A stretch of 64,000 nucleotides of DNA from Actinomadura craniellae (GTDB taxonomy: Bacteria; Actinomycetota; Actinomycetes; Streptosporangiales; Streptosporangiaceae), in assembly GCF_003289645.1 (NCBI RefSeq), contig NZ_QLYX01000006.1, forward strand, positions 310,001 through 374,000. The letters are read 5' to 3'. Of the stretch, positions 1 to 8,231 are shown piece by piece. Under the pieces are notes generated by a model. It was given only the letters and a program-made list of their open reading frames with translations. It did not search any database and was not told the origin of the DNA. How positions within the stretch are numbered: the first letter of the stretch is position 1; each line of letters opens with the position of its first letter. Made by a program: the position numbers and the translations under genes.

Positions 1-10
1 CGCCCGCGGA

Positions 11-27
11 CGGGTCCTTCGGACCCG
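11..27. terminator. short hairpin at left edge
   Basis: A seven-base-pair stem (CGGGTCC / GGACCCG) closes on a TTC loop, about 100 bases before the first pilus gene. It may be the terminator of an unseen upstream gene. It also contains the GGGTCC and GGACCC elements that recur before the pilin-like genes of this window, so it could be regulatory instead. The rest of positions 1-130 shows no convincing gene. Confidence 0.4.
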
Positions 28-130
28 CGCCGCCCCAGGGTGACACGGGGCCGCCGTCGGCCGGCGTCGCGTCCCCCGCGCACACCTCCCACTAGTTCCG
101 CGCCAGCTCCCCAGAAGGAACGACATACAC

Positions 131-847
131 ATGAACCCCCGCCAGCGCCGCGGAGTCCTGCTGATGATCCTGGCAGGGCTCGGGGCCATCGTAGTCTTCG
201 TCATGGTCCTCGGGTACGTCGGCAACGTCCGCGCCGAGGCCCAGGCCGAGGTGGGTGAATACACCCGGGTCCTCCAGCTCCAGTCCAGGGTGGAGGCGTA
301 CCAGCCGATCAACGCGGCCTCGGTCAGAGAAGTGCAGATCCCCAAGCGGTGGACCACCGACGCGTTCGTCCGCAGCGTGGCCGAGTTGCAGGGCAAGGTG
401 GCCTCGGGGCCGCTGCCTCCCGGCGCGTACCTCCAGCACGGCATGGTGATCGAGGCACCGATCCTCAAACCGGGGCAGCGCGAGATCGCGATCATGATCG
501 ACGCCGAGACGGGCGTGGCCGGAAAGGTCATGCCGGGCTCCATCGTCGACGTCTACTCCACCTTCGACGCGGTTCCTAACAGCCGCAACGCCGCCTGCGC
601 GGTCCGCATCCTCAGCCGGGTGCAGGTCATCGACGTGGGACAGCAGCGGGCGTCCGGGGACGGAAAGCAACCCGGCACCAGCGGCCAGGTGGTCCCGGTG
701 ACGTTCGCCCTGGACGCCGGCCAGGTCCTCGACCTCACCTACGCCGAGTCGTTCTCCCGCAAGCTGCGCCTGGCGCTGGTCGGCGGCACCGCCGACCTCC
801 GGACGCCGCCGTCCCAGCAGTGCCGAGTCCCCACGGCGACCCGATGA
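131..847 (+). CDS. cpaB: Flp pilus assembly protein CpaB (SAF domain)
   Basis: This 238-residue protein is predicted to be the CpaB/RcpC component of a Tad pilus, a periplasmic or wall-facing protein thought to stabilise the pilus base. An N-terminal membrane helix (about residues 8-28, LLMILAGLGAIVVFVMVL) anchors an exported region with a SAF-like segment around residues 55-120 and the CpaB C-terminal fold after it. The start is ATG with AGAAGGAA eight bases upstream. Its stop overlaps the next start (ATGA), so it heads a translationally coupled operon. The assignment rests on the fold pattern plus the unmistakable tad genes that follow. Confidence 0.85.
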   Translation: MNPRQRRGVLLMILAGLGAIVVFVMVLGYVGNVRAEAQAEVGEYTRVLQLQSRVEAYQPINAASVREVQIPKRWTTDAFVRSVAELQGKVASGPLPPGAYLQHGMVIEAPILKPGQREIAIMIDAETGVAGKVMPGSIVDVYSTFDAVPNSRNAACAVRILSRVQVIDVGQQRASGDGKQPGTSGQVVPVTFALDAGQVLDLTYAESFSRKLRLALVGGTADLRTPPSQQCRVPTATR

Positions 848-2043
848 GCATCAAGGTACTGATCGGAACCGGCGACCAGGAGATCGCCGGAGCGCTGCGC
901 GCCTCCCTCGCCGAACTCGCCGACTTCGAGGTCATCGGCGTCGAGCGGACCTCCGCCGACGTGCTCGCGATCGTCACCTCGGAGAACGATCTCGACGTCG
1001 TGCTGATCGACGAGGAGATCGGTCCCCAGCCGGCCCCCGACCTCGCCCGCGACATCGCCATGCGCCGGCCGCACGGCGCGGTGGTGCTGCTGTCGGGCAG
1101 GGTGGACGAGGAGGCCCTGACCCGGGCGCTGGAAGCGGGCGCGCGGGGGGTGGTGGCGCGCCGGCCGAGCCTGGAGGAACTGCAGAGCCGGATCACCGCC
1201 GCCGCGGAGTGGTCGCGCGGGATGCGCCGCTGGATCGGCAGCGGCCCCGCCGAACCGCTGGGCGGCCGGCGTGGCAAGGTGATCGCCTTCGCCGGCGCCA
1301 AGGGCGGTACCGGCGCCACCACGCTGGCGGTGCAGATGGCGCTGGCGGCCTCGACCGCGCGCCGGACCGTGTGCCTGGTCGACATGGACCTGCAGTCCGG
1401 TGACATCCCCAGCTACCTGGACATGGTGCATCGCCGCAGCATCGTCGACCTGGCCGGGGTGGCGCACGAGATCACCGGCCCGATGCTGGCCGACGCGCTC
1501 TTCGTCCACCAGGACGGCCCGCACGTGCTGCTCGCCCCGGCCGAGGGCGAGCGGGCCGAGGACGTGAGCTCGATCGCGACCCGGCAGATCCTGGGCGCGC
1601 TGCGGTCGCGGTACGACGTGGTGATCGTCGACTGCGGGTCGTTCATGACGGAGGGTTCGGTGTCGGCCATCGAGATCGCCGACCGGGTCGTGCTCACCGT
1701 GACCCCCGACCTGCCGTGCCTGCGCGCCGCCAAGCGGATGGTGCACCTGTGGGGTCGCCTGCAGATCCGTAAGGACGACGAGATCACCCCGGTGCTCACC
1801 AAGCTCAACCGGAGCAGCGAGATCCAGCCCGACTTCGCCGCCCGGATCCTGGGGCTGACGCCGGCGAAGGCCACCATCCCCCCGTCCTTCAAGGCCCTGG
1901 AGCGGGCGATCAACAACGGGACCCTGTCCAAAGTCGACGACGACAAGTTCCGCAAGGCCGTGATCCAGCTCGGAACGGAGCTCGGAGCCGTGTCTCCCAC
2001 CGGTGACGGCAGCTCGATCCAGACCAAGGCCGAGGCTCGATAG
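844..2043 (+). CDS. TadZ/CpaE-like MinD-family ATPase
   Basis: The 399-residue product has an N-terminal receiver-like domain (about 1-125, lacking obvious phosphorylation function but with the DVVLIDEEI strand) and a C-terminal MinD/ParA-type ATPase. The deviant Walker A motif GAKGGTGATTLA lies near residue 150, and VDMDLQSGD and VIVDCGSF follow as the ATPase core. In Tad systems CpaE/TadZ positions the assembly machine at a cell site; mycobacterial homologues are called Ssd. I chose the ATG at 844, which overlaps the cpaB stop, over an upstream in-frame start inside cpaB. The next gene follows after seven bases. Confidence 0.88.
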   Translation: MSIKVLIGTGDQEIAGALRASLAELADFEVIGVERTSADVLAIVTSENDLDVVLIDEEIGPQPAPDLARDIAMRRPHGAVVLLSGRVDEEALTRALEAGARGVVARRPSLEELQSRITAAAEWSRGMRRWIGSGPAEPLGGRRGKVIAFAGAKGGTGATTLAVQMALAASTARRTVCLVDMDLQSGDIPSYLDMVHRRSIVDLAGVAHEITGPMLADALFVHQDGPHVLLAPAEGERAEDVSSIATRQILGALRSRYDVVIVDCGSFMTEGSVSAIEIADRVVLTVTPDLPCLRAAKRMVHLWGRLQIRKDDEITPVLTKLNRSSEIQPDFAARILGLTPAKATIPPSFKALERAINNGTLSKVDDDKFRKAVIQLGTELGAVSPTGDGSSIQTKAEAR

Positions 2044-2050
2044 GGGTGTC

Positions 2051-2449
2051 ATGAGAAACGCGATGCGACGACGTACTCGGTCGCCCGCCGACGCGGGCAT
2101 GATCGAGTTCACCGGGATGCTGCCCGCGATCCTGCTCGCCTTCATCGTGGTCTGGGAGGCGTTCCTGATCGGCATGTCCATGACCTACGCCGGTCACGCG
2201 GCCAACGAGGGCGCCCGGACGGCCGCCGTGAACGGCGACGACCAGGCGATCAAGCGTGAGGCGCTGCGCCGGGTCTCCGGCGCGTGGGCCGACGAGCGCA
2301 ACGTGGAGGTCCTGCACCCGAACGGGCGCAACCACCCCGACTACGGATACGTCCGGGTGACCATCAGGCCGCCGCTGCTGTTCCCCGGCGTCCTGCTGCC
2401 CATGGAGGTCAGCGCGCGGTCGAGGGTCGTCTACGAGGGGGCGGAATGA
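2051..2449 (+). CDS. TadE-like minor pseudopilin
   Basis: This 132-residue protein has the TadE layout: a short basic leader, a motif resembling a class III prepilin site (DAGMIEF, around residue 18), one hydrophobic helix (residues 20-45) and a small exported domain with N-E-G-A-R-T typical of TadE. In the family the residue before the cleaved bond is normally Gly; aligning E-F at +5/+6 puts Asp at -1 here, which is unusual. TadE-type pseudopilins are minor subunits that prime pilus assembly. The stop overlaps the following start by four bases. Confidence 0.82.
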   Translation: MRNAMRRRTRSPADAGMIEFTGMLPAILLAFIVVWEAFLIGMSMTYAGHAANEGARTAAVNGDDQAIKREALRRVSGAWADERNVEVLHPNGRNHPDYGYVRVTIRPPLLFPGVLLPMEVSARSRVVYEGAE

Positions 2450-2811
2450 GACGCAGGAGCGACCGGGGCGCCGCCGCCGTCGAGTTCATGGGCATGATCG
2501 GGTTCTTCATCCTGATGATCATGGCTTGTTTCGTGGCCTACGCGGCGTTCGGCGCGGTGGAGGGCGTGGAGAACGCCACCCGCACCGGCGCCCGGGTCGC
2601 CTCCACCTCGCCCCCGGGAGAGCGCGTCTACCGGGGTACCCAGGCCGCCAGCGCTGCCCTGCCGTCCTGGCTGAACAGCCACCAGATCAACGTGCAGCAG
2701 GTCGACGACGACACCGTGCGGTGCCAGATCAGCGCCCGGGTGCCGGTGCTGGTCCGCGGGATCGACCTCGACATCCGTATCACCCGACGCGTAGAGATGC
2801 CGGTGAGCTGA
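2446..2811 (+). CDS. TadE/TadF-like minor pseudopilin
   Basis: A 121-residue second TadE-type protein. The leader MRRRSDRG is followed by AAAVEF, a textbook class III prepilin site (Gly at -1, Glu at +5, Phe at +6), then one membrane helix (about residues 14-36) and a compact exported domain (A-T-R-T-G-A-R-V-A). It should be cut by a TadV/CpaA-type peptidase, which is not in the window. ATG at 2446 overlaps the stop of the preceding TadE gene, arguing for coupled translation of the two subunits. Confidence 0.85.
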   Translation: MRRRSDRGAAAVEFMGMIGFFILMIMACFVAYAAFGAVEGVENATRTGARVASTSPPGERVYRGTQAASAALPSWLNSHQINVQQVDDDTVRCQISARVPVLVRGIDLDIRITRRVEMPVS

Positions 2812-2812
2812 C

Positions 2813-4126
2813 ATGGGAATCAAGAACCGCCTGGAGAACGGCGCCCAGGAGGAACAGCACACCGGAAACACCAGCGTCGCCCACTGGCGCAAGCGGCTGC
2901 TGGAGGAGATCAACCTCGACGACCTGGCCCGGCTGGACATGGCCCAGCGCCGGGCCCGCCTGGAGAAGGTGGTCGGGCACATCCTGACCCGCGAGGGCCC
3001 GGTGCTGTCCACCCGGGAGCGCAGCATCCTGATCCGGCGGATCGTCGACGAGGCGCTCGGCCTGGGCGTGCTCGAACCGTTGCTCGCCGACCCCAACGTC
3101 ACCGAGATCATGGTCAACGGCCCCGACCACGTCTACATCGAGCGCTCGGGCCGGCTCTCCCGCATCGACCTGGGCTTCGCCAGCGAGGCGCAGCTCTACC
3201 AGACCATCGACCGGATCGTCGCCCAGGTCAACCGCCGGGTGGACGAGTCGAGCCCGATGGTGGACGCCCGGTTGCCCACCGGCGAGCGGGTCAACGTCAT
3301 CGTGCCGCCGCTCTCCCTGGACGGCCCGGTCCTGACGATCCGGCGCTTCCCGCGGGCCTTCCGGATGGACGAGCTGGTCTCGCTGAACGCGCTGGACGAG
3401 CCCACCGCGCTGCTGCTCGGGGCGCTCGTCCGGGCCCGGATGAACATCGTCATCACCGGCGGTACCGGTACCGGGAAGACGACCTTCCTGAACGCGCTGT
3501 CGGGGTTCGTCTCCGCCCAGGAGCGGATCATCACCATCGAGGACTCGGCCGAGCTGCAGCTCCAGCAGGAGCACGTGATCAAGCTGGAGTCGCGGCCTCC
3601 CAACATCGAGGGCGAGGGCGCCATCACCATCCGCGACCTGGTCCGCAACGCGCTCCGGATGCGCCCCGACCGGGTGATCGTCGGTGAGGTCCGCGGGCCG
3701 GAGACCCTCGACATGCTCCAGGCGATGAACACCGGTCACGACGGCTCCATGGTGACGGTGCACGCCAACTCCGCCGAGGACTCGATCTACCGGCTGGAAA
3801 CGCTGGCCTCGATGAGCGAGGTCAAAATCCCCTACGAGGCGATCCGTGACCAGATCAACAACGCGGTCGACGCGATCGTGTTCCTCGACCGCGGTGCGGA
3901 CGGCTCCCGCCGGGTGGCGGAGGTGGCGGTCATCTCCTCGGGCCGCCGGGAGTCGATCCGGATGACCACCATCACCCGGTTCGAACCCGAGCCGATCGGC
4001 CTCGACCGGGTGGTCCGTGGCCGGTTCGTCCACCAGCCGCTGCCCCGGGACCTGGTCACCCGCCTGATGCTCGCCGGCGAGGCGGTCCCCGGCACGTTCA
4101 GCGTGAGCGACGAGGAGGTGCGGTGA
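2813..4126 (+). CDS. cpaF: Tad pilus assembly ATPase CpaF/TadA
   Basis: At 437 residues this matches the type II/IV secretion ATPase family that powers Flp pilus polymerisation from the cytoplasm. Visible motifs are Walker A GGTGTGKTT (about residue 217), the Asp box IEDSAELQL (about 242), Walker B VIVGEVRGPE (about 288) and the His box GHDGSMVTVHANS (about 306). The N-terminal region carries the family's VTEIMVNGP block. It sits one base after the TadE pair and overlaps tadB by four bases, as in standard tad operons. Confidence 0.97.
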   Translation: MGIKNRLENGAQEEQHTGNTSVAHWRKRLLEEINLDDLARLDMAQRRARLEKVVGHILTREGPVLSTRERSILIRRIVDEALGLGVLEPLLADPNVTEIMVNGPDHVYIERSGRLSRIDLGFASEAQLYQTIDRIVAQVNRRVDESSPMVDARLPTGERVNVIVPPLSLDGPVLTIRRFPRAFRMDELVSLNALDEPTALLLGALVRARMNIVITGGTGTGKTTFLNALSGFVSAQERIITIEDSAELQLQQEHVIKLESRPPNIEGEGAITIRDLVRNALRMRPDRVIVGEVRGPETLDMLQAMNTGHDGSMVTVHANSAEDSIYRLETLASMSEVKIPYEAIRDQINNAVDAIVFLDRGADGSRRVAEVAVISSGRRESIRMTTITRFEPEPIGLDRVVRGRFVHQPLPRDLVTRLMLAGEAVPGTFSVSDEEVR

Positions 4127-5049
4127 ACTACGCGACCATTGCGTTCCTGCTGCTGGCGGTGCTGACGCTGGCCGTGTGGGGTGCCTGGGAGTACGGGCGC
4201 GGCCTCGACCTCCAGCGCGAGCTGGTGGTCCGGGGCGCGCGGGGCTTCCAGGAACGCCGGATGGCGACCCAGCTCGACCGGTGGGACGCGCGGCTGCGGC
4301 GCACCACCCTGGGCCGGCAGATCAACCGCCGGATCGCCGCGTCCGGGCTGCGGATCCGGCTCTCGGCCTTCGTCGGGCTGCTGTGCGGCGTGGGCCTGCT
4401 GATCGTGCTGCTGCTCGGCCAGATCCTGTCGCTGTTCCTCGGTGTGGCGGCCGCGATCGGAGTCGGAGCGATCTTCTTCGCCTACCTGACCCGGCAGGAG
4501 GACCGCCGGCGGGAGGAGTTCATCGCCCAGCTCCCCGAGCTGGCCCGGGTGCTGTCGAACGCGGCTTCGGCCGGGTTGGCGGTCCGCACCGCGCTGGAGA
4601 TGGCCGCGGAGGAACTCGACGACCCCGCCCGCTCGGAGCTGACCCGGACCGCCGAGGCGCTGCGGCTCGGCCAGCCGTTCGACGACGCGATGAACGACCT
4701 GCGCGAGCGGCTGCCCTCCCGCGAGCTGGCGGTGCTGGTCAGCACGCTGGTGGTGTCGTCCCGAGCAGGCGGTTCGCTGATCACGGCGCTGCGCAACATC
4801 TCCGCGACGCTGGAGCAGCGCAAGGAGACCCGCCGTGAGGTCAAGACGATCCTGGGCCAGTCGCTGGTCGCCGGCTACGCGGTGTTCGGCATGGGCATCT
4901 GCACGGTCCTGATCATGGCCGTGATCAATCCCGGGGTGCTGGAGCGGATGTCGGGCTCGCTGTTCGGCCAGCTGATCCTGCTGGGCTCCGGCCTGCTGTT
5001 CGCCGCGGCCCTGGTCCTGGTCCGCCGGATGTCGAGGATTGATGTCTGA
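4123..5049 (+). CDS. tadB: Tad pilus platform protein TadB
   Basis: This 308-residue inner-membrane protein is of the GspF/T2SSF family. An N-terminal helix, a central pair of helices (around residues 82-122), a cytoplasmic T2SSF helical bundle (LARVLSNAASAGLAVRTAL onward) and two C-terminal helices can be read directly. TadB and TadC form the membrane platform on which the CpaF ATPase acts. The GTG start overlaps cpaF by four bases, and the stop shares its last base with the tadC start. Confidence 0.93.
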   Translation: MNYATIAFLLLAVLTLAVWGAWEYGRGLDLQRELVVRGARGFQERRMATQLDRWDARLRRTTLGRQINRRIAASGLRIRLSAFVGLLCGVGLLIVLLLGQILSLFLGVAAAIGVGAIFFAYLTRQEDRRREEFIAQLPELARVLSNAASAGLAVRTALEMAAEELDDPARSELTRTAEALRLGQPFDDAMNDLRERLPSRELAVLVSTLVVSSRAGGSLITALRNISATLEQRKETRREVKTILGQSLVAGYAVFGMGICTVLIMAVINPGVLERMSGSLFGQLILLGSGLLFAAALVLVRRMSRIDV

Positions 5050-5942
5050 TGTTCCCTCTTGCGATCTCCGCCGGCGCGGCCCTGTGCGTGCTCCTCTTCG
5101 TCTGGGGCTACCACCTGCGGTCCTCCGGCCAGCAGGTGCCCGAGAGCTTCGCGATGCTGACGAAGAAGTCCAAGGTCAAGCAGTTCGGGCCGCTGGGCGA
5201 GATCATCAACCCGCTGGGTGCGCCGTTCGGCCCCGCCCTGGTGCGCTCGATGACACCGGCGATGCGGGGCCGGATCCGGCGCCGCATCGAACGCGCCGGT
5301 CGGCCCTACGGGCTGGACCTCGACGGCTACGCCCGCAACAAGATGGGCAGCGTCGTCCTGTTCGGCTCGGTGGGCGTGTTCGTGCTGCTGTCGGGCCAGA
5401 CGCTGTTCGGCGGGCTGCTGCTCATCGTCAGCCTGGTGCAGACCGACGTGGTGCTGTGGAACCTCTCCCAGGAGCGGCAGCAGGCCATCGAGAAGGGGCT
5501 GCCCGACTTCCTCGACGTGCTGGCGGTGACCGTGTCGGCGGGCCTGAGCTTCCGGCACGCACTGGCCCGGGTGGCCGAGAGCATGCCCGGCGCGCTCTCG
5601 CAGGAGATGATGACGGCGCTGCGGCAGATGGAGGTGGGCACCTCCCTGCGCGAGGCGTTCGAGGAACTGCGCAGCCGCAACAACAGCGAGGCACTGGCCA
5701 GCTTCGTCACGGCGATCCTGCAGGCCGAGGAACTCGGCGCACCGCTCACCAACGCGCTCAACGACATCAGCGTCGACATGCGCCGGGAGGCGTCGCAGCG
5801 GGCCCGGCGCAGTGCCCAGCGGGCCGACCCGCAGATCACCATGATCGTGACCTTTCTCATGGTTCCGGCGATGATGGCGCTGATCCTCGGGATGCTCTTC
5901 TACGGAACCGGGGCCGGGGGGTTCGGTGGCGCATTCGGGTAA
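5049..5942 (+). CDS. tadC: Tad pilus platform protein TadC
   Basis: A 297-residue paralogue of TadB with the same GspF-type architecture: an N-terminal helix, a helix pair near residues 98-135, the signature segment LPDFLDVLAVTVSAGLSFRHAL and C-terminal helices around 255-285. It is expected to pair with TadB in the platform. The ATG overlaps the tadB stop by one base (TGATG). Its end overlaps the next gene, a sensor kinase, by 17 bases, joining pilus assembly and signalling in one transcription unit. Confidence 0.92.
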   Translation: MFPLAISAGAALCVLLFVWGYHLRSSGQQVPESFAMLTKKSKVKQFGPLGEIINPLGAPFGPALVRSMTPAMRGRIRRRIERAGRPYGLDLDGYARNKMGSVVLFGSVGVFVLLSGQTLFGGLLLIVSLVQTDVVLWNLSQERQQAIEKGLPDFLDVLAVTVSAGLSFRHALARVAESMPGALSQEMMTALRQMEVGTSLREAFEELRSRNNSEALASFVTAILQAEELGAPLTNALNDISVDMRREASQRARRSAQRADPQITMIVTFLMVPAMMALILGMLFYGTGAGGFGGAFG

Positions 5943-7119
5943 GCCGCTGGGCCTGGCGTCCGGTGTTCGGATCGCCGCCACGTTCCGCCTGCTCATGCAG
6001 GTGCGCGTCCTCATCGCCGCGGTGACCGTGCTGCTGGTGCCCGAGGAGCGGCGGCTGGGTTCCATCTTCGTGGTGGCCTGCATCGGCGCGCTGTCCGCGC
6101 TGGCCCTGTTCGGCTGGCAGGAGATCGTCCCGCGGATGCTGGAGTACCCGGTGCTCCTGGCGCTGGACGCGCTGATCGCCTACGCGGTGCTGGAGATCGG
6201 CGGCGTGCTGGGGCCGTTCTTCTTCTTCACGGTGGTCACCTCCGCCGTGGCGGGCCTGCTGTTCCGCTGGTCCGGGATGATGCTCATCTGCGTGCTGCAG
6301 GTGCTGCTGTACTACGCCGCTGCCACCCACGGGGACGGCTGGACGGTCGGTTTCCAGACCGCGCTCGGCATGCCGCTCTGCTACTTCATCGCGGGGTTCG
6401 TGGGGACGGCGCTGCGCGGGCTGTTCGACGAGGCCGCCGAGGCCGACCGGGCCCGGCAGCGGGCCGAGGTGACCGCGGCCGCCGCGGAGGAGCGGGCCCG
6501 GCTGGCCCGGGAGATGCACGACTCGCTGGCCAAGACGCTGCGCGGCATCTCGATGAGCGCCGCCGCGCTGCCCATCTGGATCGGCAAGGCGCCCGAGCGC
6601 GCGGCCGAGGAGGCCGCCAAGCTCGCCTCGGCCGCCGAGATCGCCTCCCGGGAGGCCCGCGAGCTGATCACGGAGTTGCGTGAGGACTCCGTGCAGCAGC
6701 CGCTGGCGAACACGGTGCGGCAGATCGCGGCCGCCTGGTCGGAGGACATCGGGGTAGCCGCCGAGGTGTCGGCGGAACCGGGCGTCGACCTGCCGCTGCG
6801 CGAGCGCCACGAGGTGGTGGCGATCCTCAAGGAGGCGCTGGAGAACGTGAAGAGGCATGCCGAGGCGACGGCCGTCCGGGTGGAACTGGCCGTGCGCGAG
6901 GGCGCGATCGTGATGGACGTCCGCGACGACGGCCGGGGCTTCGCGGCGCCGGACGGCGACATGGACGGGCTCGCCAGGGCCGGTCACTACGGGGTGATCG
7001 GGATGCGGGAACGGGCGGCCCACGTGGGGGCCTCCCTGGACGTGGAGTCGGAACCGGGCCGGGGCACCTCGATCAGGGTGACGGTGCCCGCCCGGCAGAG
7101 AGCGCTGGAGGTCGCATGA
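5926..7119 (+). CDS. NarL-family sensor histidine kinase
   Basis: The 397-residue protein has about five to six hydrophobic segments (residues 15-165), a coiled linker, a HisKA_3 dimerisation domain with the phospho-acceptor in REMHDSLAKTLRG (His near 205) and a HATPase_c domain with N box EALENVKRH and G boxes DDGRGF and GVIGMRERA. It is a membrane sensor kinase for the response regulator encoded next, overlapping it by four bases. The GTG at 5926 lies inside tadC. The input signal is unknown; the position suggests control of the pilus locus. Confidence 0.88.
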   Translation: MAHSGKPLGLASGVRIAATFRLLMQVRVLIAAVTVLLVPEERRLGSIFVVACIGALSALALFGWQEIVPRMLEYPVLLALDALIAYAVLEIGGVLGPFFFFTVVTSAVAGLLFRWSGMMLICVLQVLLYYAAATHGDGWTVGFQTALGMPLCYFIAGFVGTALRGLFDEAAEADRARQRAEVTAAAAEERARLAREMHDSLAKTLRGISMSAAALPIWIGKAPERAAEEAAKLASAAEIASREARELITELREDSVQQPLANTVRQIAAAWSEDIGVAAEVSAEPGVDLPLRERHEVVAILKEALENVKRHAEATAVRVELAVREGAIVMDVRDDGRGFAAPDGDMDGLARAGHYGVIGMRERAAHVGASLDVESEPGRGTSIRVTVPARQRALEVA

Positions 7120-7769
7120 GCCGGGTCAGGGTCATCGTCGCGGACGACAATCCGGTGGTCCGCTCCGGGCTCGTCGCGCTGCTGGAGGCCACCGGGGAGG
7201 CCGACGTCGTCGCCGAGGCGGGCGACGGCCGGCGCGCCATCGAACTGACCGAGCAGCACCGGCCCGACCTGGTGCTGCTCGACGTGCGGATGCCGCTGCT
7301 GGACGGGGTCACCGCGGTCACCACGCTGAGCCGGCTCACCACGGTGCTGATGCTCACCTACACCGACGACCCGGACGTGATCCGGGCCGCGATCCGGGGC
7401 GGGGCGAGCGGCTACCTCGTGCACGGCACCTTCACCGTGGAGGAGCTCGCCCGTGCGGTGCGCGATGCCGCCGGCGGGCATGGCAACCCGCTCTCGCCGG
7501 CGGCGGTGTCCGCGCTGATGGAGGCCGTCAAGCAGCCCGCCGAGCGGGCCGCGCCGCCGGAGCGCGACCGGTTCGGGCTGTCCGACCGGGAGGCCCAGGT
7601 AATGGACCTCATGGCGGCGGGCCGGGCCAATCGGGATATCGCGGCCGAGCTCTTTTTGAGCGAGAAAACCGTGAAGAACCACATCAACCGCATCTACGCC
7701 AAGCTCGCGGTGGACAATCGAGCGGCGGCGATCGCCCGGTGGCTGGGCACCGCTATGGAGACCCGTTGA
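7116..7769 (+). CDS. NarL/LuxR-family response regulator
   Basis: A 217-residue two-domain regulator. The receiver has the acidic pair DD at the N-terminus, the phospho-acceptor in VLLDVRMP (Asp near 55) and the conserved T and K positions. The C-terminal LuxR-type helix-turn-helix reads LSDREAQVMDLMAAGRANRDIA and SEKTVKNHINRIYAKL. It ends just before the repeat array and promoter of the major pilin gene, so that gene is an obvious candidate target, though binding is inference. Confidence 0.92.
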   Translation: MSRVRVIVADDNPVVRSGLVALLEATGEADVVAEAGDGRRAIELTEQHRPDLVLLDVRMPLLDGVTAVTTLSRLTTVLMLTYTDDPDVIRAAIRGGASGYLVHGTFTVEELARAVRDAAGGHGNPLSPAAVSALMEAVKQPAERAAPPERDRFGLSDREAQVMDLMAAGRANRDIAAELFLSEKTVKNHINRIYAKLAVDNRAAAIARWLGTAMETR

Positions 7770-7779
7770 TGGGTCTGCT

Positions 7780-7810
7780 GGTTGGGCCCAGGTTGGGCCC
7801 GCGGGCCCTA
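7780..7810 (+). promoter_or_regulatory. GGGCCC direct-repeat array before the pilin gene
   Basis: Two perfect copies of GGTTGGGCCC (7780-7789 and 7791-7800) are followed at once by GCGGGCCCTA. The 11-base period equals about one helical turn. An AT-richer stretch containing TATCTT (7832-7837) follows and may be the -10 region of the pilin promoter. Related GGGWCC/GGGCCC clusters precede other pilin-like genes of this window, so this is a candidate regulator binding array. Confidence 0.5.
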
Positions 7811-7877
7811 TGGCGGGCGGCGCGGTCTCCGTATCTTTATTTCCATCAGGGAGAACTGATCCCCGGAGGGAATAGAA

Positions 7878-8075
7878 ATGCTCGAACTGCGCGACCGTAT
7901 GATGGTCTCCAAGACTCGCGGCGACCGGGGAGAGGGCGCCGTTTCCTACATCGCGGTCATCATCCTGATCGCCGCCATCCTCGGCGCCATCTCGGTGTCG
8001 GGTATCGGCACCAAGATCGCGAACGGCATCGGGACCGCCATCGACAAGGTCACGAGCGCCACCCCCAAGAGCTAA
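7878..8075 (+). CDS. flp: small Flp-type major pilin
   Basis: This 65-residue protein is the likely structural pilin of the Tad pilus. A basic leader ends in RGDRG, then EGAVSYI starts a 20-residue helix, then a short tail SGIGTKIANGIGTAIDKVTSA. Cleavage after Gly18 would leave about 47 residues, a normal size for Flp pilins. Tyr is at +6 as in Flp, but +5 is Ser instead of the usual Glu. The ATG has an ideal GGAGGG eight bases upstream. Separate promoter-like sequence and strong downstream hairpins fit high expression relative to the assembly genes. Confidence 0.88.
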   Translation: MLELRDRMMVSKTRGDRGEGAVSYIAVIILIAAILGAISVSGIGTKIANGIGTAIDKVTSATPKS

Positions 8076-8083
8076 TCTGCGCC

Positions 8084-8098
8084 TCCCCGAAAAGGGGA
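8084..8098 (+). terminator. hairpin after the pilin gene
   Basis: TCCCC and GGGGA flank a GAAAA loop nine bases after the pilin stop. It has no T tract. It could slow exonucleases at the end of a short abundant pilin mRNA or act with the larger palindrome downstream. Confidence 0.5.
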
Positions 8099-8122
8099 TG
8101 CGTTGCGCGGTGGAATTCCGTG

Positions 8123-8158
8123 CGAGAAGGAGGACCGGGATCCCGGTCCTCCTTCTCG
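8123..8158. terminator. perfect 36-base palindrome
   Basis: The two 18-base halves (8123-8140 and 8141-8158) are exact reverse complements with the centre at GGGATCCC. As RNA it would fold into a very stable hairpin with a minimal loop. The position between the pilin gene and the OmpA-type lipoprotein fits a terminator or mRNA stabiliser; being symmetric, it would look the same from either strand. Confidence 0.75.
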
Positions 8159-8231
8159 ACGTTTCCTGCGAAGTGGGATTTTCGATCGCAGATGTTCAGG
8201 CCGGCCATTCCTCCTGGAAGAAGGTGTTGAG

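Noticed and set aside
739-2181. Long minus-strand frame opposite the TadZ-like gene
   Set aside because: Composition typical of an antisense shadow; the plus-strand gene has clear ATPase motifs and coupled starts.
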